64,000 bases of DNA from an uncultured Alphaproteobacteria bacterium (GTDB lineage: Bacteria; Pseudomonadota; Alphaproteobacteria; Rhizobiales; Aestuariivirgaceae): NCBI GenBank assembly GCA_945957365.1, contig CAMFKI010000017.1, positions 1-64,000 of the forward strand, read 5' to 3'. A program made the position numbers and the translations under genes. Under the pieces are notes generated by a model. The model was given only the letters and a program-made list of their open reading frames with translations, was not told the origin of the DNA and did no database searches. Shown piece by piece: positions 1 to 9,943 of the stretch (its first letter is position 1; each line of letters starts with the position of its first letter).

Positions 1-36
1 AACTCGGAGTTCCGTTACAGCCACTGAAAATCGACA

Positions 37-104
37 GTTGCTTGACCGGGGCATCTTTTGCTGGTCGCCAAAAAGGATCGCCCGGTCAAGCCGGGCGAAG
101 GTGA
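37..104. repeat. Small palindromic intergenic element, family D
   Basis: Two hairpin halves: a CTTGACCGGGGC half followed by GCCCGGTCAAGCCGGGC, ending in AAGGTGA. A second member with the same end and the same GGTCAAGCC core lies at 59858-59938. It sits just downstream of the metC stop at 132, so it may act as a 3' mRNA structure. Bases 1-36 show nothing recognisable. Confidence 0.6.
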
Positions 105-131
105 GCAGCTCAGAGCCTTCAATGGCGCTCG

Positions 132-1277
132 TCAGACCCCCGCCAGCGCCTGCTCCAGATCCGCAATCAAATCATCCGCATGCTCGATGCCGATCGACAG
201 CCGCACCAGATTGTCCGGCACCGGGCTCGTCGGCCCCTCCACCGTCTTGCGATGTTCGGCCAAACTCTCGACACCGCCGAGCGAGGTCGCGGGCACGATC
301 ACCTTGAGCCTGGTGCACAGCTTCTGCGCATCGTCGAAGCCACCCCTGACGAGCAGCGACATCATGCCCCCGAAGCCATCGCGCATCTGCCTCGCGGCAA
401 TGGCGTGGCCCGGGTGCGAGGCAAGGCCGGGGTAGAGCACGCGCTCCACCTTCGGGTGCCCCTCGAAATGCTTCGCGATGGCCATGGCATTGGCCGAGCA
501 CTGGCGATAGCGCACGAAGACGGTGCGAAGCCCGCGCATCAGCAGGAAGCACTCGAGCGGCGGCAAGGGCGCTCCGAGCTTGGTGCGCAGCAGGCGGATG
601 TCGGCCCAGCGCTGGTTTTCCGCGCCGGTCACGAGAACGCCCGCCAGCACATCCGAGTGGCCGTTGAGGTATTTGGTAGCCGAGTGGAACACGATGTCCG
701 CGCCCAGCGTCAGCGGCTGCGTGGTGACCGCACCGGTCGCGGTCGCATCGACGGCCAGAACGGCGCCCGCCAAATGCGCGGCCTTCGCGGCGGCGGCGAT
801 GTCGATCACGTCCCAGGTGGGGTTGAGCGGCGTCTCGATCCAGACGAGATCTGTCTTGCCCTTGATCAGCGCCGCCTCGAGCGCGCCGTCCTTGCGCGGG
901 TTGAACAGCGTCAGCGAAATGCGCCCCAGCCCCTCCAGCCGCTTCAGCCAGTCGCGCGTGCCGTAATACATCACGTCCGGGGCAACGACATGGGCGCCCG
1001 CCGGCACGGTCTCCAGCAGCGTGGTGATCGCCGCCATGCCGGAGGCGAACAGCAGGGCCGACGTGCCGCGCTCCAGCGCGGCGATGGCTTCCTCCGTCTG
1101 CCACAGCGTCGGATTGCCGTTGCGGACGTAGTTCTCCTTCAGCTTCGGCTTGTAGTCCGCGTCGCGGGCATAGGTGGAGGAGAGATAGATCGGTGGCACC
1201 ACCGCCCCCGTCGCCTCGTCGACGCCACGCAAGGCATGCGCCGCGATGGTCTCCGGCCGCAGGGCCTCGTTAGACAT
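132..1277 (-). CDS. metC: Cystathionine beta-lyase / gamma-synthase family PLP enzyme
   Basis: PLP-dependent enzyme of the Cys/Met metabolism family, acting in the cytoplasm. In methionine synthesis such enzymes cleave cystathionine to homocysteine, pyruvate and ammonia. The 381 residues match the family's usual length. The PLP lysine is K202 in SATKYLNGHSD, and the cofactor-phosphate loop FASGMAAI lies at residues 78-85. The ATG overlaps the stop of the upstream SDR gene by 8 bases, so the two are translationally coupled in a pdxH-SDR-metC operon. That a PLP-making enzyme (PdxH) heads an operon ending in a PLP enzyme is a reasonable functional link, but this is inference. Beta-lyase versus gamma-synthase cannot be decided from motifs alone; the alphaproteobacterial orthologues are usually named MetC. 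Confidence 0.85.
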   Translation of the reverse strand: MSNEALRPETIAAHALRGVDEATGAVVPPIYLSSTYARDADYKPKLKENYVRNGNPTLWQTEEAIAALERGTSALLFASGMAAITTLLETVPAGAHVVAPDVMYYGTRDWLKRLEGLGRISLTLFNPRKDGALEAALIKGKTDLVWIETPLNPTWDVIDIAAAAKAAHLAGAVLAVDATATGAVTTQPLTLGADIVFHSATKYLNGHSDVLAGVLVTGAENQRWADIRLLRTKLGAPLPPLECFLLMRGLRTVFVRYRQCSANAMAIAKHFEGHPKVERVLYPGLASHPGHAIAARQMRDGFGGMMSLLVRGGFDDAQKLCTRLKVIVPATSLGGVESLAEHRKTVEGPTSPVPDNLVRLSIGIEHADDLIADLEQALAGV

Positions 1278-2025
1278 GCTGGCCGCCGTTGATGTGAAGC
1301 TCGGCGCCGGTCACGTAGGACGACTGGTCGGTGCACAGGAAATAGATGGCCTTGGCCACCTCCTCGGGCTGGCCGAGGCGGCGCTGCGGAATCTGCGCCA
1401 CCAGCTTCTCCGTGCCGGGAGACAGGATCGACGTCTCGATCTCGCCCGGCGAGATCGAATTGACGCGCACGCCGAAGGGGCCGAAATCCGCCGCCATCTC
1501 GCGCGTCAGCGAGGCGAGGGCCGCCTTCGACGTCGAATAGGCGGCACCCGCGAAGGGATGCACGCGCGAGCCGGCGATCGAGGTGACGTTCACCACCGCG
1601 CCCTTGGCCGCGACGAGTTCATCCATCAGCCCGCGCGCCAGCATGACGGGCGCGAAGAAGTTGATCTGGAACACCGTCTTCCAGTCCTCTTCCGAGGTCT
1701 CGAGCGTGTTGAGCCGTGCGCCACCGGGCTTCTTCGGACTGATCGCCGCATTGTTCACCAGCGCATGCAGCTTGGAGCCTTGCGCCTTCAGCTTCTGCTT
1801 CATCTGCGCGATGGCCTGATGGGTGTCGGCGGACGAGGCGAGGTCCACGACAATATGGTCATCCGGCCCTGCGTCCCACGGGCAATCCTCCGGGAAGGGC
1901 TGGCGCGAGCAGGTGATGACGCGCCATCCGGCCGTCGAGAAGCGCTTTACCGTCGCATGCCCGATGCCGCGCGAGGCGCCGGTGAGGATCAGGGTCTTGC
2001 GGTCGCCGTCGGGGGTCTGGTTCAC
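1270..2025 (-). CDS. SDR-family NAD(P)-dependent oxidoreductase
   Basis: Classical short-chain dehydrogenase/reductase of about 251 residues. The nucleotide-binding motif TGASRGIG is at residues 15-22, NNAA at 91-94, and the catalytic S149, Y163 and K167 (YSTSK) are all present, so it should be active. The C-terminal segment ends with the usual [11 protein letters not shown]. The substrate is unknown. I chose the GTG at 2025 because it overlaps the TGA of pdxH as GTGA; an in-frame GTG at 2049 inside pdxH is the alternative. It is the middle gene of the pdxH-SDR-metC operon, which gives no clear substrate clue. Confidence 0.85.
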   Translation of the reverse strand: MNQTPDGDRKTLILTGASRGIGHATVKRFSTAGWRVITCSRQPFPEDCPWDAGPDDHIVVDLASSADTHQAIAQMKQKLKAQGSKLHALVNNAAISPKKPGGARLNTLETSEEDWKTVFQINFFAPVMLARGLMDELVAAKGAVVNVTSIAGSRVHPFAGAAYSTSKAALASLTREMAADFGPFGVRVNSISPGEIETSILSPGTEKLVAQIPQRRLGQPEEVAKAIYFLCTDQSSYVTGAELHINGGQHV

Positions 2026-2654
2026 GGATAGAGCCTCGCCTTGGACCACGGAGCCGTGTCATCCGGGCGGCGGAACACAACGCGGTCATGCAGCCGGAAC
2101 GGCCGGTCGTGCCAGAACTCGATCGACAGCGGCTTGATGCGGAAGCCCGACCAGTGGGGAGGCCGCGGCACCTCGCCGATCGCATATTTCGCGGTGTTCA
2201 CCGCCACCGCGGTTTCGAGCGCGAACCGGCTTTCGAGCGGGCGCGACTGCTGCGACGCCCAGGCGCCGATGCGGCTGTCGCGCGGGCGGGAGGCGAAATA
2301 GTCGTCCGCCTCGGCCTTGGACACCTCCTCGACGATGCCGCGCACCCGCACCTGGCGGCGCAGCGACTTCCAGTGGAAGGCGCAAGCCGCCTTCATGGTG
2401 CCGAGGATTTCCTGGCCCTTCTGGCTCTGGAAATTGGTGTAGAAGACGAAACCGCGCTCGTCATAGCCCTTGAGCAGCACCATGCGGACGTTGGGCAGCC
2501 CCTCCTCGTCCACGGTCGCCAGCGCCATGGCGTTGGCGTCGTTGGGTTCGGAGGCTTCCGCCTCCTTCAGCCATTCGCCGAACAGGTTGAAGGGGTCGTT
2601 CCTCTCGGTGAAGCCGGCAGACGCCGTCAGCTTGGAAATGTCGCTCAATGCCAT
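2022..2654 (-). CDS. pdxH: Pyridoxamine 5'-phosphate oxidase
   Basis: FMN enzyme that oxidises pyridoxine or pyridoxamine 5'-phosphate to pyridoxal 5'-phosphate, the last step of B6 synthesis and salvage. With the ATG at 2654 the protein has 210 residues, close to the family norm. It shows the [13 protein letters not shown] and [10 protein letters not shown] segments that bind FMN and substrate, and the diagnostic C terminus RLHDR...RLYP. The open frame continues upstream to 2816, but that extension is not conserved-looking. It is the first gene of the minus-strand operon and is divergent from fabI. Confidence 0.93.
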   Translation of the reverse strand: MALSDISKLTASAGFTERNDPFNLFGEWLKEAEASEPNDANAMALATVDEEGLPNVRMVLLKGYDERGFVFYTNFQSQKGQEILGTMKAACAFHWKSLRRQVRVRGIVEEVSKAEADDYFASRPRDSRIGAWASQQSRPLESRFALETAVAVNTAKYAIGEVPRPPHWSGFRIKPLSIEFWHDRPFRLHDRVVFRRPDDTAPWSKARLYP

Positions 2655-2868
2655 CGTGCAAGTCCTGATTTCTGAACAGCTTATGCCACCCGTGACGGCT
2701 ACGGGGCAACCTTCGCCGCAGACCATCTGCCATGACCGGCGCGAGGCCCGCTGAGGGCCGCCCCTCATCTTTCGCGTGTTTTCTTTCCAGTGGACCTCAC
2801 TGCGGCTTTGTGTCAATTAACCGACCGCCGGGGAACGCCCGGCCTACCTGTTTTCTGGACGGTCAATC
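2655..2868. other. Divergent intergenic region between pdxH and fabI
   Basis: A 214-base region that must hold the promoters of both operons. A TTAACC CtrA-type half-site is at about 2816-2821, on the fabI side. I see no convincing -35/-10 pair and no riboswitch-like structure. Confidence 0.4.
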
Positions 2869-3693
2869 ATGAGCGATAACAAGGGTTTGATGGCTGGCAA
2901 GCGCGGCCTCATCATGGGCGTTGCGAACAACCGGTCCATCGCCTGGGGCATCGCCAAGTCCTGCGCGGCGCAGGGTGCCGAACTGGCCTTCACCTATCAG
3001 GGCGACGCGTTGAAGAAGCGCGTCGAGCCGCTCGCCGCCGAATTGGGCTCCAAGATCGTCGTCCCCTGCGACGTCACCGACATGTCATCGATGGATGCCA
3101 CCTTCGAAACCATCGCGAAGGAATGGGGCACGCTCGATTTCGTCGTTCACGCCATCGCCTTCTCCGACAAGGACGAGCTGCAGGGCCGCTACGTCGATAC
3201 GACGCCGGACAATTTCTCCCGGACGATGTTCATCAGCGTCTATTCCTTCACCGCCGTGGCCCAGCGCGCCGAGAAGCTCATGCCCAATGGCGGCTCGATG
3301 CTGACGCTGACCTATTACGGCGCCGAAAAGTGGATGCCGCACTACAACGTCATGGGCGTCGCCAAGGCCGGCCTCGAAGCCTCGGTGCGCTACATGGCCG
3401 CCGACCTCGGCCCCAAGAACATCCGCGTCAACGCCATCTCGGCCGGCCCGATCAAGACGCTCGCAGCTTCGGGCATCGGCGACTTCCGCTACATCCTGCG
3501 CTGGAACGAATACAACGCGCCGCTGCGTCGCACCGTCACCATCGACGAAGTGGGCGACTCCGGCTTCTACCTGCTCTCGGACCTCGGCCGCGGCGTCACC
3601 GGCGAGATCCTGCATGTCGACGCGGGCTACCACATCGTCGGCATGAAGAACCCCGATGCGCCGGACATCACGGTGAACGGGAACGGTGAGTAA
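2869..3693 (+). CDS. fabI: Enoyl-[acyl-carrier-protein] reductase (NADH), FabI type
   Basis: Catalyses the last, NADH-dependent reduction in each cycle of type II fatty acid synthesis. The 274-residue protein has the FabI-type nucleotide motif GVANNRSIAWGIA (residues 17-29) rather than the TGxxxGIG of ordinary SDRs, and the catalytic Y149, Y159 and K166 with the Y-x6-K spacing typical of enoyl reductases. The C terminus carries the usual GEILHVDAGYH. Its stop overlaps the GTG of the downstream phosphatase by 8 bases. FabI enzymes are the target of triclosan, and nothing in the active-site segment suggests an unusual variant. Confidence 0.95.
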   Translation: MSDNKGLMAGKRGLIMGVANNRSIAWGIAKSCAAQGAELAFTYQGDALKKRVEPLAAELGSKIVVPCDVTDMSSMDATFETIAKEWGTLDFVVHAIAFSDKDELQGRYVDTTPDNFSRTMFISVYSFTAVAQRAEKLMPNGGSMLTLTYYGAEKWMPHYNVMGVAKAGLEASVRYMAADLGPKNIRVNAISAGPIKTLAASGIGDFRYILRWNEYNAPLRRTVTIDEVGDSGFYLLSDLGRGVTGEILHVDAGYHIVGMKNPDAPDITVNGNGE

Positions 3694-4291
3694 GGACCGG
3701 CCACCCATCTACTTCGTCCGCCACGGCGAGACGGACTGGAACGTCCAGGGACTGATCCAGGGCTGGACCGACATCGAGCTGAACCAGAAGGGCCATGATC
3801 AGGCCCGTTCCGTGGCGCAAGCCATGACCCGGGTGCGCGACTTTCACCCGGACTTCAACTTCGTCGTCAGCCCGCTCAAACGCGCCCGCCAGACCATGGG
3901 CTACATCGCCGAGGCGCTCGCGCTCGAGCCGGAGCAGATTGCCGTCGAACCCGCGGTCACCGAGCTGGGCTTCGGCGTCTGGGAGGGCAAGCCCTTCTGG
4001 GAGCTCAAGGCCTCGCCGATCTATCCGCCGCACCCGGAAGACCGCTATTTCTGGCGGCCCAAGGAGGGCGAAAGCTACGAGGATGGCCATGCCCGCATCA
4101 GCCAGTGGCTCGACCGGCTGGACCGGCCCACCGTGGTCGTGGCCCATGGCGCCATCGGCCGTTGCCTCATTGCCGAGATCGCCGGCCTGCCACGCCGCGA
4201 CCTCGTGGAGCTCACCGTGCGCCAGGGCTGCTACTGCCGCCTCGCCGACGGTAATGCCTGGTGGTTTGACGCGAACGGCGATGCGGCTTAG
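3686..4291 (+). CDS. Histidine phosphatase family protein (phosphoglycerate-mutase-like)
   Basis: Two-histidine phosphatase of 201 residues. The phospho-accepting H13 lies in FVRHGETDWN, and the second catalytic His is H154 in VVVAHGAIGR; E94 in the TELGFGVWEGK segment is the expected acid. Family members dephosphorylate sugars, nucleotides, cobalamin intermediates or proteins, and the substrate here is not evident. The GTG start overlaps the fabI stop and aroC follows 22 bases downstream, so fabI, this gene and aroC probably form one transcript. A metabolic-house-cleaning role is plausible but unproven. Confidence 0.85.
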   Translation: MSKDRPPIYFVRHGETDWNVQGLIQGWTDIELNQKGHDQARSVAQAMTRVRDFHPDFNFVVSPLKRARQTMGYIAEALALEPEQIAVEPAVTELGFGVWEGKPFWELKASPIYPPHPEDRYFWRPKEGESYEDGHARISQWLDRLDRPTVVVAHGAIGRCLIAEIAGLPRRDLVELTVRQGCYCRLADGNAWWFDANGDAA

Positions 4292-4313
4292 GTAAGTCGC
4301 CAAGGAAAGCTAC

Positions 4314-5399
4314 ATGTCGCACAACACATTCGGCCACCTGTTCCGCGTCACCACCTTCGGCGAAAGTCACGGGCCGGCCCTGGGCTGCATCGTCGACGGG
4401 TGCCCGCCCAACATCGCGCTCACCGCTGAAGAGATCCAGTCCTTCCTCGACAAGCGCCGCCCGGGCCAGTCGCGCTTCACCACCCAGCGCCAGGAACCGG
4501 ACCAGGTGAAGATCCTCTCCGGCGTCTTCGAGGACGACCGCACCGGCGGTCCGGTGACGACCGGCACGCCGATCATGCTGATGATCGAGAACGTCGACCA
4601 GCGCTCCAAGGACTATGCCGAGATCCGTGACAAGTTCCGGCCCGGCCATGCCGACCTGACCTACCAGGCCAAATATGGCATCCGCGACTACAGGGGCGGC
4701 GGCCGCTCCTCGGCGCGCGAGACGGCGGCGCGCGTCGCGGCCGGCGCTGTCGCCCGCAAGATCATCCCGGGCGTCACGATCCGCGGCGCGCTGATCCAGA
4801 TGGGCCCGCACAAGATCGACCGCACCAACTGGGACTGGGGGCAGGTGGACCGCAATCCCTTCTTCACGCCCGACGCGAAGGCGGCGAAGTTCTTCGAGGA
4901 ATACCTCGACGGCGTGCGCAAGTCCGGCTCCTCGATCGGAGCGGTGATCGAGGTGACGGCAAGCGGCGTTCCCGCCGGCTGGGGTGCGCCGCTTTACGCG
5001 AAGCTCGACCAGGACCTCGCCTCCGCGATGATGAGCATCAACGCGGTGAAGGGCGTGGAGATCGGCGCGGGCTTCGAGTCCGCGGCACTCTCGGGCGAGG
5101 AGAATGCCGACGAAATCCGCATGCGCCGGGGGAAGCCCGAATTCCTCTCCAACAATGCGGGCGGCATTCTGGGTGGAATTTCCACCGGCCAGGACGTGGT
5201 GGTGCGCTTCGCGGTCAAGCCCACCTCCTCGATCCTCACGACGAAGCGCAGCGTCTCGGCCCAGGGTGAGGACGTCGACGTCATGACCAAGGGCCGGCAC
5301 GACCCCTGCGTCGGAATCCGGGCGGTCCCGGTGGGCGAGGCGATGATGGCCCTGGTGCTGGCCGACCACTTCCTGCGCCACCGTGGGCAGGTCGGGTAG
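4314..5399 (+). CDS. aroC: Chorismate synthase
   Basis: Converts 5-enolpyruvylshikimate-3-phosphate to chorismate, the branch point of aromatic biosynthesis, using reduced FMN. The 361 residues are the usual length. The signature GESHGPALG is at residues 16-24, the RPGHAD segment near residue 107, and the conserved GGRSSARET motif near residue 128. The final signature region FxVKPTSSI is also intact. It is the third gene of the fabI run and is followed by a repeat element with no clear terminator. Confidence 0.96.
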   Translation: MSHNTFGHLFRVTTFGESHGPALGCIVDGCPPNIALTAEEIQSFLDKRRPGQSRFTTQRQEPDQVKILSGVFEDDRTGGPVTTGTPIMLMIENVDQRSKDYAEIRDKFRPGHADLTYQAKYGIRDYRGGGRSSARETAARVAAGAVARKIIPGVTIRGALIQMGPHKIDRTNWDWGQVDRNPFFTPDAKAAKFFEEYLDGVRKSGSSIGAVIEVTASGVPAGWGAPLYAKLDQDLASAMMSINAVKGVEIGAGFESAALSGEENADEIRMRRGKPEFLSNNAGGILGGISTGQDVVVRFAVKPTSSILTTKRSVSAQGEDVDVMTKGRHDPCVGIRAVPVGEAMMALVLADHFLRHRGQVG

Positions 5400-5520
5400 T
5401 TCTTCACAATGTCAATCAGCAGGAGGCACGTTCAGTGTCCCTGCATATGGGTTCGTCCGGAATTCTATTCAAGGATTTTTTTCCGATAACGGTTTCATCG
5501 GGGATTTCCCCTCTTGTTGC

Positions 5521-5602
5521 CGTCACCCCAGCGAAAGCTGGGGCCCAGCTTTCCACAAGTTCCGGCGCCCAAAGCGGGGTCCCAGCTTTCGCTGGGATGA
5601 CG
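5521..5602. repeat. Small palindromic intergenic element, family A (copy 1)
   Basis: An 82-base unit with inverted ends CGTCACCCCAGCGAAAGC and its complement ending GGGATGACG. It is built of two stem-loops around CCAGCGAAAGCTGGG, joined by a spacer that contains AAAGCGGGG. Other copies lie at 18809-18880, 54770-54854 and 58897-58979, with a half copy at 55288-55323. It lies in the 221-base gap between convergent aroC and tlyA and could fold as a bidirectional hairpin. The rest of the gap holds nothing I recognise. Confidence 0.85.
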
Positions 5603-5620
5603 AACATATGGGACGGGCCG

Positions 5621-6352
5621 TCAGCGCCCCTTCCCCGCCGCCACCAGGAACTCCCGGTTCCCGTCTCCGCCCTCCACCGGCGACGGCGTCAGTCCCAGCA
5701 CCCGCCAGCCCTGCGCCCTGAGGAAGGCGGTGATCTCGGCGCAGACGCGCTCGTGCACCTCGGGGTCCGTCACCAGCCCGCCCTTGCCGATGGACTCGCG
5801 GCCCGCCTCGAACTGCGGCTTGACGAGAGCCACCAGAAGCGCGCCCTCTTCCGCGAGATCGAGCGCCGGCGGCAGCGCCAGCTTCAGCGAGATGAAGCTC
5901 ACGTCGCAGACGACCAGGTGGATGGGCCGGTCCAGATGCTCCGCACACAGATCACGTGCGTTTAGCCCCTCGATCAGGGTGACGCGCGGATCCTCGATCT
6001 GCATCTGGCCATGCCCGACGTCGATCGCGGTCACGTGCGCGGCGCCCTCCTCCAGCAGCACCTGGGTGAAGCCGCCGGTCGAGGCGCCGATGTCGAGGGC
6101 ATTCTTGCCCCGCGCCGAAATACCGAACTCCGAAAGCCCATGTTTCAGCTTCAGCGCGGCCCGCGAGACGTATCCGTGCGCCTCGTCATCGAGCGTGAGG
6201 ACATTGTTCGCCCCCACCGTCTGCGAGGGCTTCGACGCCGGCAGGCCATCGACCTTCACCGTGCCGCGCAGCACGGCGTCCCGCGCGCGCGCGCGCGAAG
6301 GGTAAAGGCCACGGGCGACGAGCGCCTCGTCGAGGCGCTGCCTAGTCGACAT
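5621..6352 (-). CDS. tlyA: TlyA family RNA 2'-O-methyltransferase (hemolysin A homologue)
   Basis: Predicted rRNA (cytidine-2'-O)-methyltransferase. An S4 RNA-binding domain occupies roughly residues 3-62 ([17 protein letters not shown]..), and an FtsJ-like Rossmann domain follows with the SAM motif [12 protein letters not shown] at residues 86-96. The 243-residue length fits the family. The historical name hemolysin reflects a pore-forming assay for homologues; rRNA modification is the established function for mycobacterial TlyA. It overlaps the end of xseB and is the last gene of the deacetylase-xseB-tlyA operon. In many bacteria tlyA sits beside xseB and dxs; dxs is not in this window. Confidence 0.88.
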   Translation of the reverse strand: MSTRQRLDEALVARGLYPSRARARDAVLRGTVKVDGLPASKPSQTVGANNVLTLDDEAHGYVSRAALKLKHGLSEFGISARGKNALDIGASTGGFTQVLLEEGAAHVTAIDVGHGQMQIEDPRVTLIEGLNARDLCAEHLDRPIHLVVCDVSFISLKLALPPALDLAEEGALLVALVKPQFEAGRESIGKGGLVTDPEVHERVCAEITAFLRAQGWRVLGLTPSPVEGGDGNREFLVAAGKGR

Positions 6353-6587
6353 CCAGGGGTTCGGTGCCGGACGGCGTGCCGTCGGGCCTGAGCGTGATCT
6401 TCTCGATGCGGGCTTCGGCGGCTTTCAGAAGCGTCTCGCAGTGCTTCTTCAGCGCCTCGCCGCGCTCGTAGATGGCGATTGACTGCTCGAGGTCCACCTT
6501 GCCGGACTCGAGCCTGGTCACGATCTGCTCCAGTTCGGCGAGCGCCTTCTCGAAGGGCAGGCTGGCGATGTCGGCGTGTTCGGTCAT
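6342..6587 (-). CDS. xseB: Exodeoxyribonuclease VII small subunit
   Basis: Small helical subunit (81 residues) of exonuclease VII, which degrades single-stranded DNA together with the XseA large subunit. The family core is recognisable: [19 protein letters not shown], then the [15 protein letters not shown] segment. The C-terminal tail after about residue 66 is variable, as is usual. The start codon overlaps the stop of the deacetylase gene as ATGA, and the stop lies inside the start of tlyA, so translation of all three genes is coupled. xseA is not in this window. Confidence 0.93.
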   Translation of the reverse strand: MTEHADIASLPFEKALAELEQIVTRLESGKVDLEQSIAIYERGEALKKHCETLLKAAEARIEKITLRPDGTPSGTEPLDVD

Positions 6588-7567
6588 CAGATCTCGTCCT
6601 CGTCGTCGTCTTCGAATTCCGGTTCCTCGATCATGCCGGCATTGCCGCGCATCAGCGCCTGCACATGAATGCCCACCGAGGCGGCGAGCCCCTGCAGGTC
6701 ATAGCCGCCCTCCAGCACGGAAACCAGCCGTCCGCCGCAATGCACCTCCGCCGCCTCCATCAGCTTCAGCGTGGCCCAGGCGAAATCCTCCTCGGTCAGC
6801 TGCAGGCTGCCGAGAGGGTCGCGATGGTGCGCATCGAAGCCGGCCGAGACGATGACGAGATCGGGGGCGAAGACGTCCAGCGCCGGCAGGATCACCGCGT
6901 TCATCGCCTCGCGGAACTGCTCGCCGCCGTCACCCGCACGCAAGGGTGCGTTGAAGATGTTGCCGACCCCCGTCTCCTGCACGTCGCCGGTGCCGGGGTA
7001 GAGCGGCATCTGGTGGGTCGAGCCATAGAACAGGTTGGCGTCGGACCAGAAGATGTCCTGCGTGCCGTTGCCATGGTGGACGTCGAAGTCGACCACCGCC
7101 ACGCGCTCGGCAGCGTAGCGGTGGCGCGCGTAATGCGCGGCGATGGCGGCCTGGTTGAACAGGCAGAAGCCCATGGCGCGGCGCGTCTCGGCGTGGTGGC
7201 CGGGCGGGCGCATGGCGCAGAACACGTTGTCGGCTTCGCCCGTGAACACCGCGTCGACGCCCGCGGTCGCCGCGCCCACGGCGCGCAGTGCTGCCTCCAG
7301 CGAGCCCACCGACATCACCGTGTCAGGATCGAGGTATTCCATGCCCTCGGCCGGCGCCATGGCGCGAATGCGTTCGAGATGTTCATAGGCATGAGCGCGC
7401 AGGATGTCCTCGTCGCGGCCACGCGGCGCTTCGCGGCGCAGGAGGTCCTTGAAGTGGTCGTTGGCCAGGATCTGGTTGATCGCCTTGATGCGGTCGACCC
7501 GCTCCGGATGGCCATTGGGCGTGACGTGGCGGAGGGAAGAGGGATGCGTGAAAAGCAGGGTGGTCAT
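6587..7567 (-). CDS. Histone deacetylase family protein (acetoin utilisation / acetylpolyamine amidohydrolase-like)
   Basis: Zinc-dependent amidohydrolase of the arginase/deacetylase fold, 326 residues. The active-site motif RPPGHHAE (H124/H125) and the metal motif [11 protein letters not shown] (D162, H164) are intact, so it should deacetylate something. Bacterial members act on acetylpolyamines, acetylated acetyl-CoA synthetase or other small acetylated substrates; the substrate is not predictable here. The C terminus ends in a strongly acidic tail ([10 protein letters not shown]). It heads an operon with xseB and tlyA, and its start is only 46 bases from the divergent sua5 gene, so the two share a short promoter region. 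Confidence 0.88.
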   Translation of the reverse strand: MTTLLFTHPSSLRHVTPNGHPERVDRIKAINQILANDHFKDLLRREAPRGRDEDILRAHAYEHLERIRAMAPAEGMEYLDPDTVMSVGSLEAALRAVGAATAGVDAVFTGEADNVFCAMRPPGHHAETRRAMGFCLFNQAAIAAHYARHRYAAERVAVVDFDVHHGNGTQDIFWSDANLFYGSTHQMPLYPGTGDVQETGVGNIFNAPLRAGDGGEQFREAMNAVILPALDVFAPDLVIVSAGFDAHHRDPLGSLQLTEEDFAWATLKLMEAAEVHCGGRLVSVLEGGYDLQGLAASVGIHVQALMRGNAGMIEEPEFEDDDEDEI

Positions 7568-7613
7568 GGTCCCTGTTCTAGCCGCTTGCGCGGCGGACTG
7601 CTATAGAGCCCCC

Positions 7614-8552
7614 ATGGTCCCCCATAACGACATCGGCGCCGCCGCACAGGCCCTGCGCGAAGGCAAGCTCGTCGCCTTCCCCACCGAGACCGTCTACGGC
7701 CTCGGCGCCGACGCCACCAATGGCGAGGCGGTGGCCCGCGTCTATGCCGCCAAGGGCCGCCCTTCCTTCAACCCGCTCATCGCCCATGTGCCCGATGCCA
7801 CGGCCGCCTTTGCGCTCGGCGATTTCAGCGCGGAGGCGAAGGCGCTGGCCAAGGCCTTCTGGCCGGGTCCGCTGAGCCTGGTCGTTCCGCGCAAAGAGAA
7901 CTGCCCCGTTTCGCTGCTGGCCAGTGCGGGTCTCGACTCGATCGCGATCCGCGTCCCCTCGCATCCGATGGCGCTGGACTTGCTGAAGGCGACGGCCCGC
8001 CCGGTGGTGGCGCCCAGCGCCAATCCATCGGGAAAGATCAGCCCCACCACGGCCGACCACGTGCGCCGCCACCTGAAGGACAAGGTGGCGATGGTGCTGG
8101 ATGGCGGGCGCTGCAAGGTGGGTGTCGAATCGACGGTCGTCAGTTTCCTCGAAGACGGGCCGAAGCTGCTGCGCCACGGCGGCACCCCGCGCCCCGAGAT
8201 CGAGAAGGTCCTGGGCCATGCGATTGCGGTCGAAGCCCATTCGGCCCGCCCCCACGCGCCGGGCCAGCTGCTCAGCCATTACGCGCCCCACGCCGAGCTT
8301 CGGCTGAACGCCGAAGCCCCGCGTGCGGGCGAGGCCTATCTCGGTTTCGGCCCGCTCCATGCCCATGGCCCCTGGACGCTCTCCGCCACGGGCGACCTCG
8401 TTGAGGCCGCCGCCAGCCTGTTCGGCCTGCTGCACGAGATCGACTCGACCGGTGTCGCCCGCATCGCCGTCGCTCCCATTCCGCATCATGGGCTGGGCGA
8501 GGCCATCAATGACCGGCTGCTGCGCGCCGCCGCCCCGCGGGATGCCACATGA
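7614..8552 (+). CDS. L-threonylcarbamoyladenylate synthase (Sua5 type)
   Basis: Makes threonylcarbamoyl-AMP from threonine, bicarbonate and ATP for the universal t6A37 modification of ANN-decoding tRNAs. An N-terminal YrdC domain carries FPTETVYGLGADA and the KGRPSFNPL motif (about residues 20-60). The C-terminal Sua5 extension from about residue 200 makes the total 312 residues, so this is the long Sua5 form, not TsaC. I chose the ATG at 7614 because the YrdC domain begins about ten residues later; the frame stays open further upstream without similarity. The stop overlaps the next gene as ATGA. Confidence 0.93.
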   Translation: MVPHNDIGAAAQALREGKLVAFPTETVYGLGADATNGEAVARVYAAKGRPSFNPLIAHVPDATAAFALGDFSAEAKALAKAFWPGPLSLVVPRKENCPVSLLASAGLDSIAIRVPSHPMALDLLKATARPVVAPSANPSGKISPTTADHVRRHLKDKVAMVLDGGRCKVGVESTVVSFLEDGPKLLRHGGTPRPEIEKVLGHAIAVEAHSARPHAPGQLLSHYAPHAELRLNAEAPRAGEAYLGFGPLHAHGPWTLSATGDLVEAAASLFGLLHEIDSTGVARIAVAPIPHHGLGEAINDRLLRAAAPRDAT

Positions 8553-9943
8553 GCGACGCGCTGGACCGCCTTGCCGCCGTGGTGGGCGAGAAATTCGCCA
8601 TCCGCAATCCCTCCGAGATGGACGGCTACATGCGCGAGTGGCGGCAGATCTGGACGGGCCGGTCGCCCCTCGTGCTGCGGCCTTCGACCACCAAGCAGGT
8701 GAGCCGCATCCTGCAGATCGCCAACGAGACGCGCACGGCGATCGTGCCGCAGGGCGGAAACACCGGCCTGTGCGGCGGGCAGATCCCCACCGATGCCGGC
8801 ACCGAGGTGGTGCTGTCGCTCGACCGCATGACGCGCATCCTCGACGTCGACGCCGCCGACAACACCATCACGGTGCAGGCCGGCGCGGTGCTGAAGTCGG
8901 TGCAGGAGGCTGCCGAAAAGGCGGACCGGCTGTTCCCGCTGAGCCTTGCGTCGGAAGGTTCATGCCGGATCGGCGGCAATCTCTCGACCAATGCCGGCGG
9001 CCTCAACGTCATCGCCTATGGCAACACACGCGACCTCTGCCTCGGGCTCGAGGTGGTGCTGGCCGATGGCCGCGTGTGGGATGGGCTGAAGCGCCTGCGC
9101 AAGGACAATACGGGCTATGACCTGCGTGACCTGTTCATCGGCGCGGAGGGCACGCTTGGCGTCATCACTGGCGCAGTGATGAAGCTGTTCCCGAAACCGA
9201 GGACGCGGGAGACGGCCTTTATCGCCGTGCCCTCGCCGCAAGCCGCGGTCGACCTCCTGTCACTCGCCAAGGAGATGAGCGGCAACCGCGTGGTGGGCTT
9301 CGAACTCGTCGCCGACGTCGCGCTGCAGTTTTCGATCCGCCATGCCAGCGTGCGTCACCCCCTGTCGCAACCTTCGCCCTGGTACGTCCTCGCGGAACTG
9401 GCCGACCCGGTGCCGGGCGCGATGATGGCGATCTTCGAGAGCGCCCTGGAGCTGGGCCTCGTCACCGACGCGGTACTCGCCCAATCGGATGTGCAGCGCA
9501 GCGACTTCTGGACGGCGCGTGAACTGATTTCGGAATCGCAGAAACCCGAGGGCGGCTCGATCAAGCATGACGTGTCGGTGCCCGTCTCGCAGGTGCCGTT
9601 GTTCCTCAGGCAGGCGGATGCGGCCGTTTCCAACCTCCTGCCCGGCGCGCGCTTCGTGACCTTCGGGCATCTGGGTGACGGCAACATCCACTACAACATC
9701 TCGCAGCCCCTCGGCATGGACAAGCAGCAGTTCCTCGCCATGTGGAACGAGGTGAACGACGTGGTGTTCGACGTGGTCGGCCGGTTCAACGGCTCGATCA
9801 GTGCCGAGCACGGCATCGGCCGCCTCAAGGCCTATCGCATGCCGGAAATCAAGTCGGCCGTCGAACTCGACATGATGCGCGGGTTGAAGCGCATGCTGGA
9901 TCCCAACAACATCCTCAACCCCGGCCGCGTGCTGCCCGAATGA
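8549..9943 (+). CDS. FAD-binding oxidase of the GlcD/D-2-hydroxyacid dehydrogenase group
   Basis: Flavoprotein of 464 residues in the VAO/PCMH family. The FAD pyrophosphate loop IVPQGGNTGLCGGQIP is at residues 65-80, and the second FAD segment GGNLSTNAGGLNVIAYG follows near residue 146. The C-terminal cap carries the metal/substrate motif FGHLGDGNIHYN and the terminal SAEHGIGRLKAYRMP. This architecture matches D-2-hydroxyglutarate or D-lactate dehydrogenases more closely than the three-subunit glycolate oxidase, whose GlcE and GlcF partners are absent. The electron acceptor is probably ETF or a cytochrome (inference). It is coupled by 4-base overlaps to sua5 and to the GNAT gene. Confidence 0.88.
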   Translation: MSDALDRLAAVVGEKFAIRNPSEMDGYMREWRQIWTGRSPLVLRPSTTKQVSRILQIANETRTAIVPQGGNTGLCGGQIPTDAGTEVVLSLDRMTRILDVDAADNTITVQAGAVLKSVQEAAEKADRLFPLSLASEGSCRIGGNLSTNAGGLNVIAYGNTRDLCLGLEVVLADGRVWDGLKRLRKDNTGYDLRDLFIGAEGTLGVITGAVMKLFPKPRTRETAFIAVPSPQAAVDLLSLAKEMSGNRVVGFELVADVALQFSIRHASVRHPLSQPSPWYVLAELADPVPGAMMAIFESALELGLVTDAVLAQSDVQRSDFWTARELISESQKPEGGSIKHDVSVPVSQVPLFLRQADAAVSNLLPGARFVTFGHLGDGNIHYNISQPLGMDKQQFLAMWNEVNDVVFDVVGRFNGSISAEHGIGRLKAYRMPEIKSAVELDMMRGLKRMLDPNNILNPGRVLPE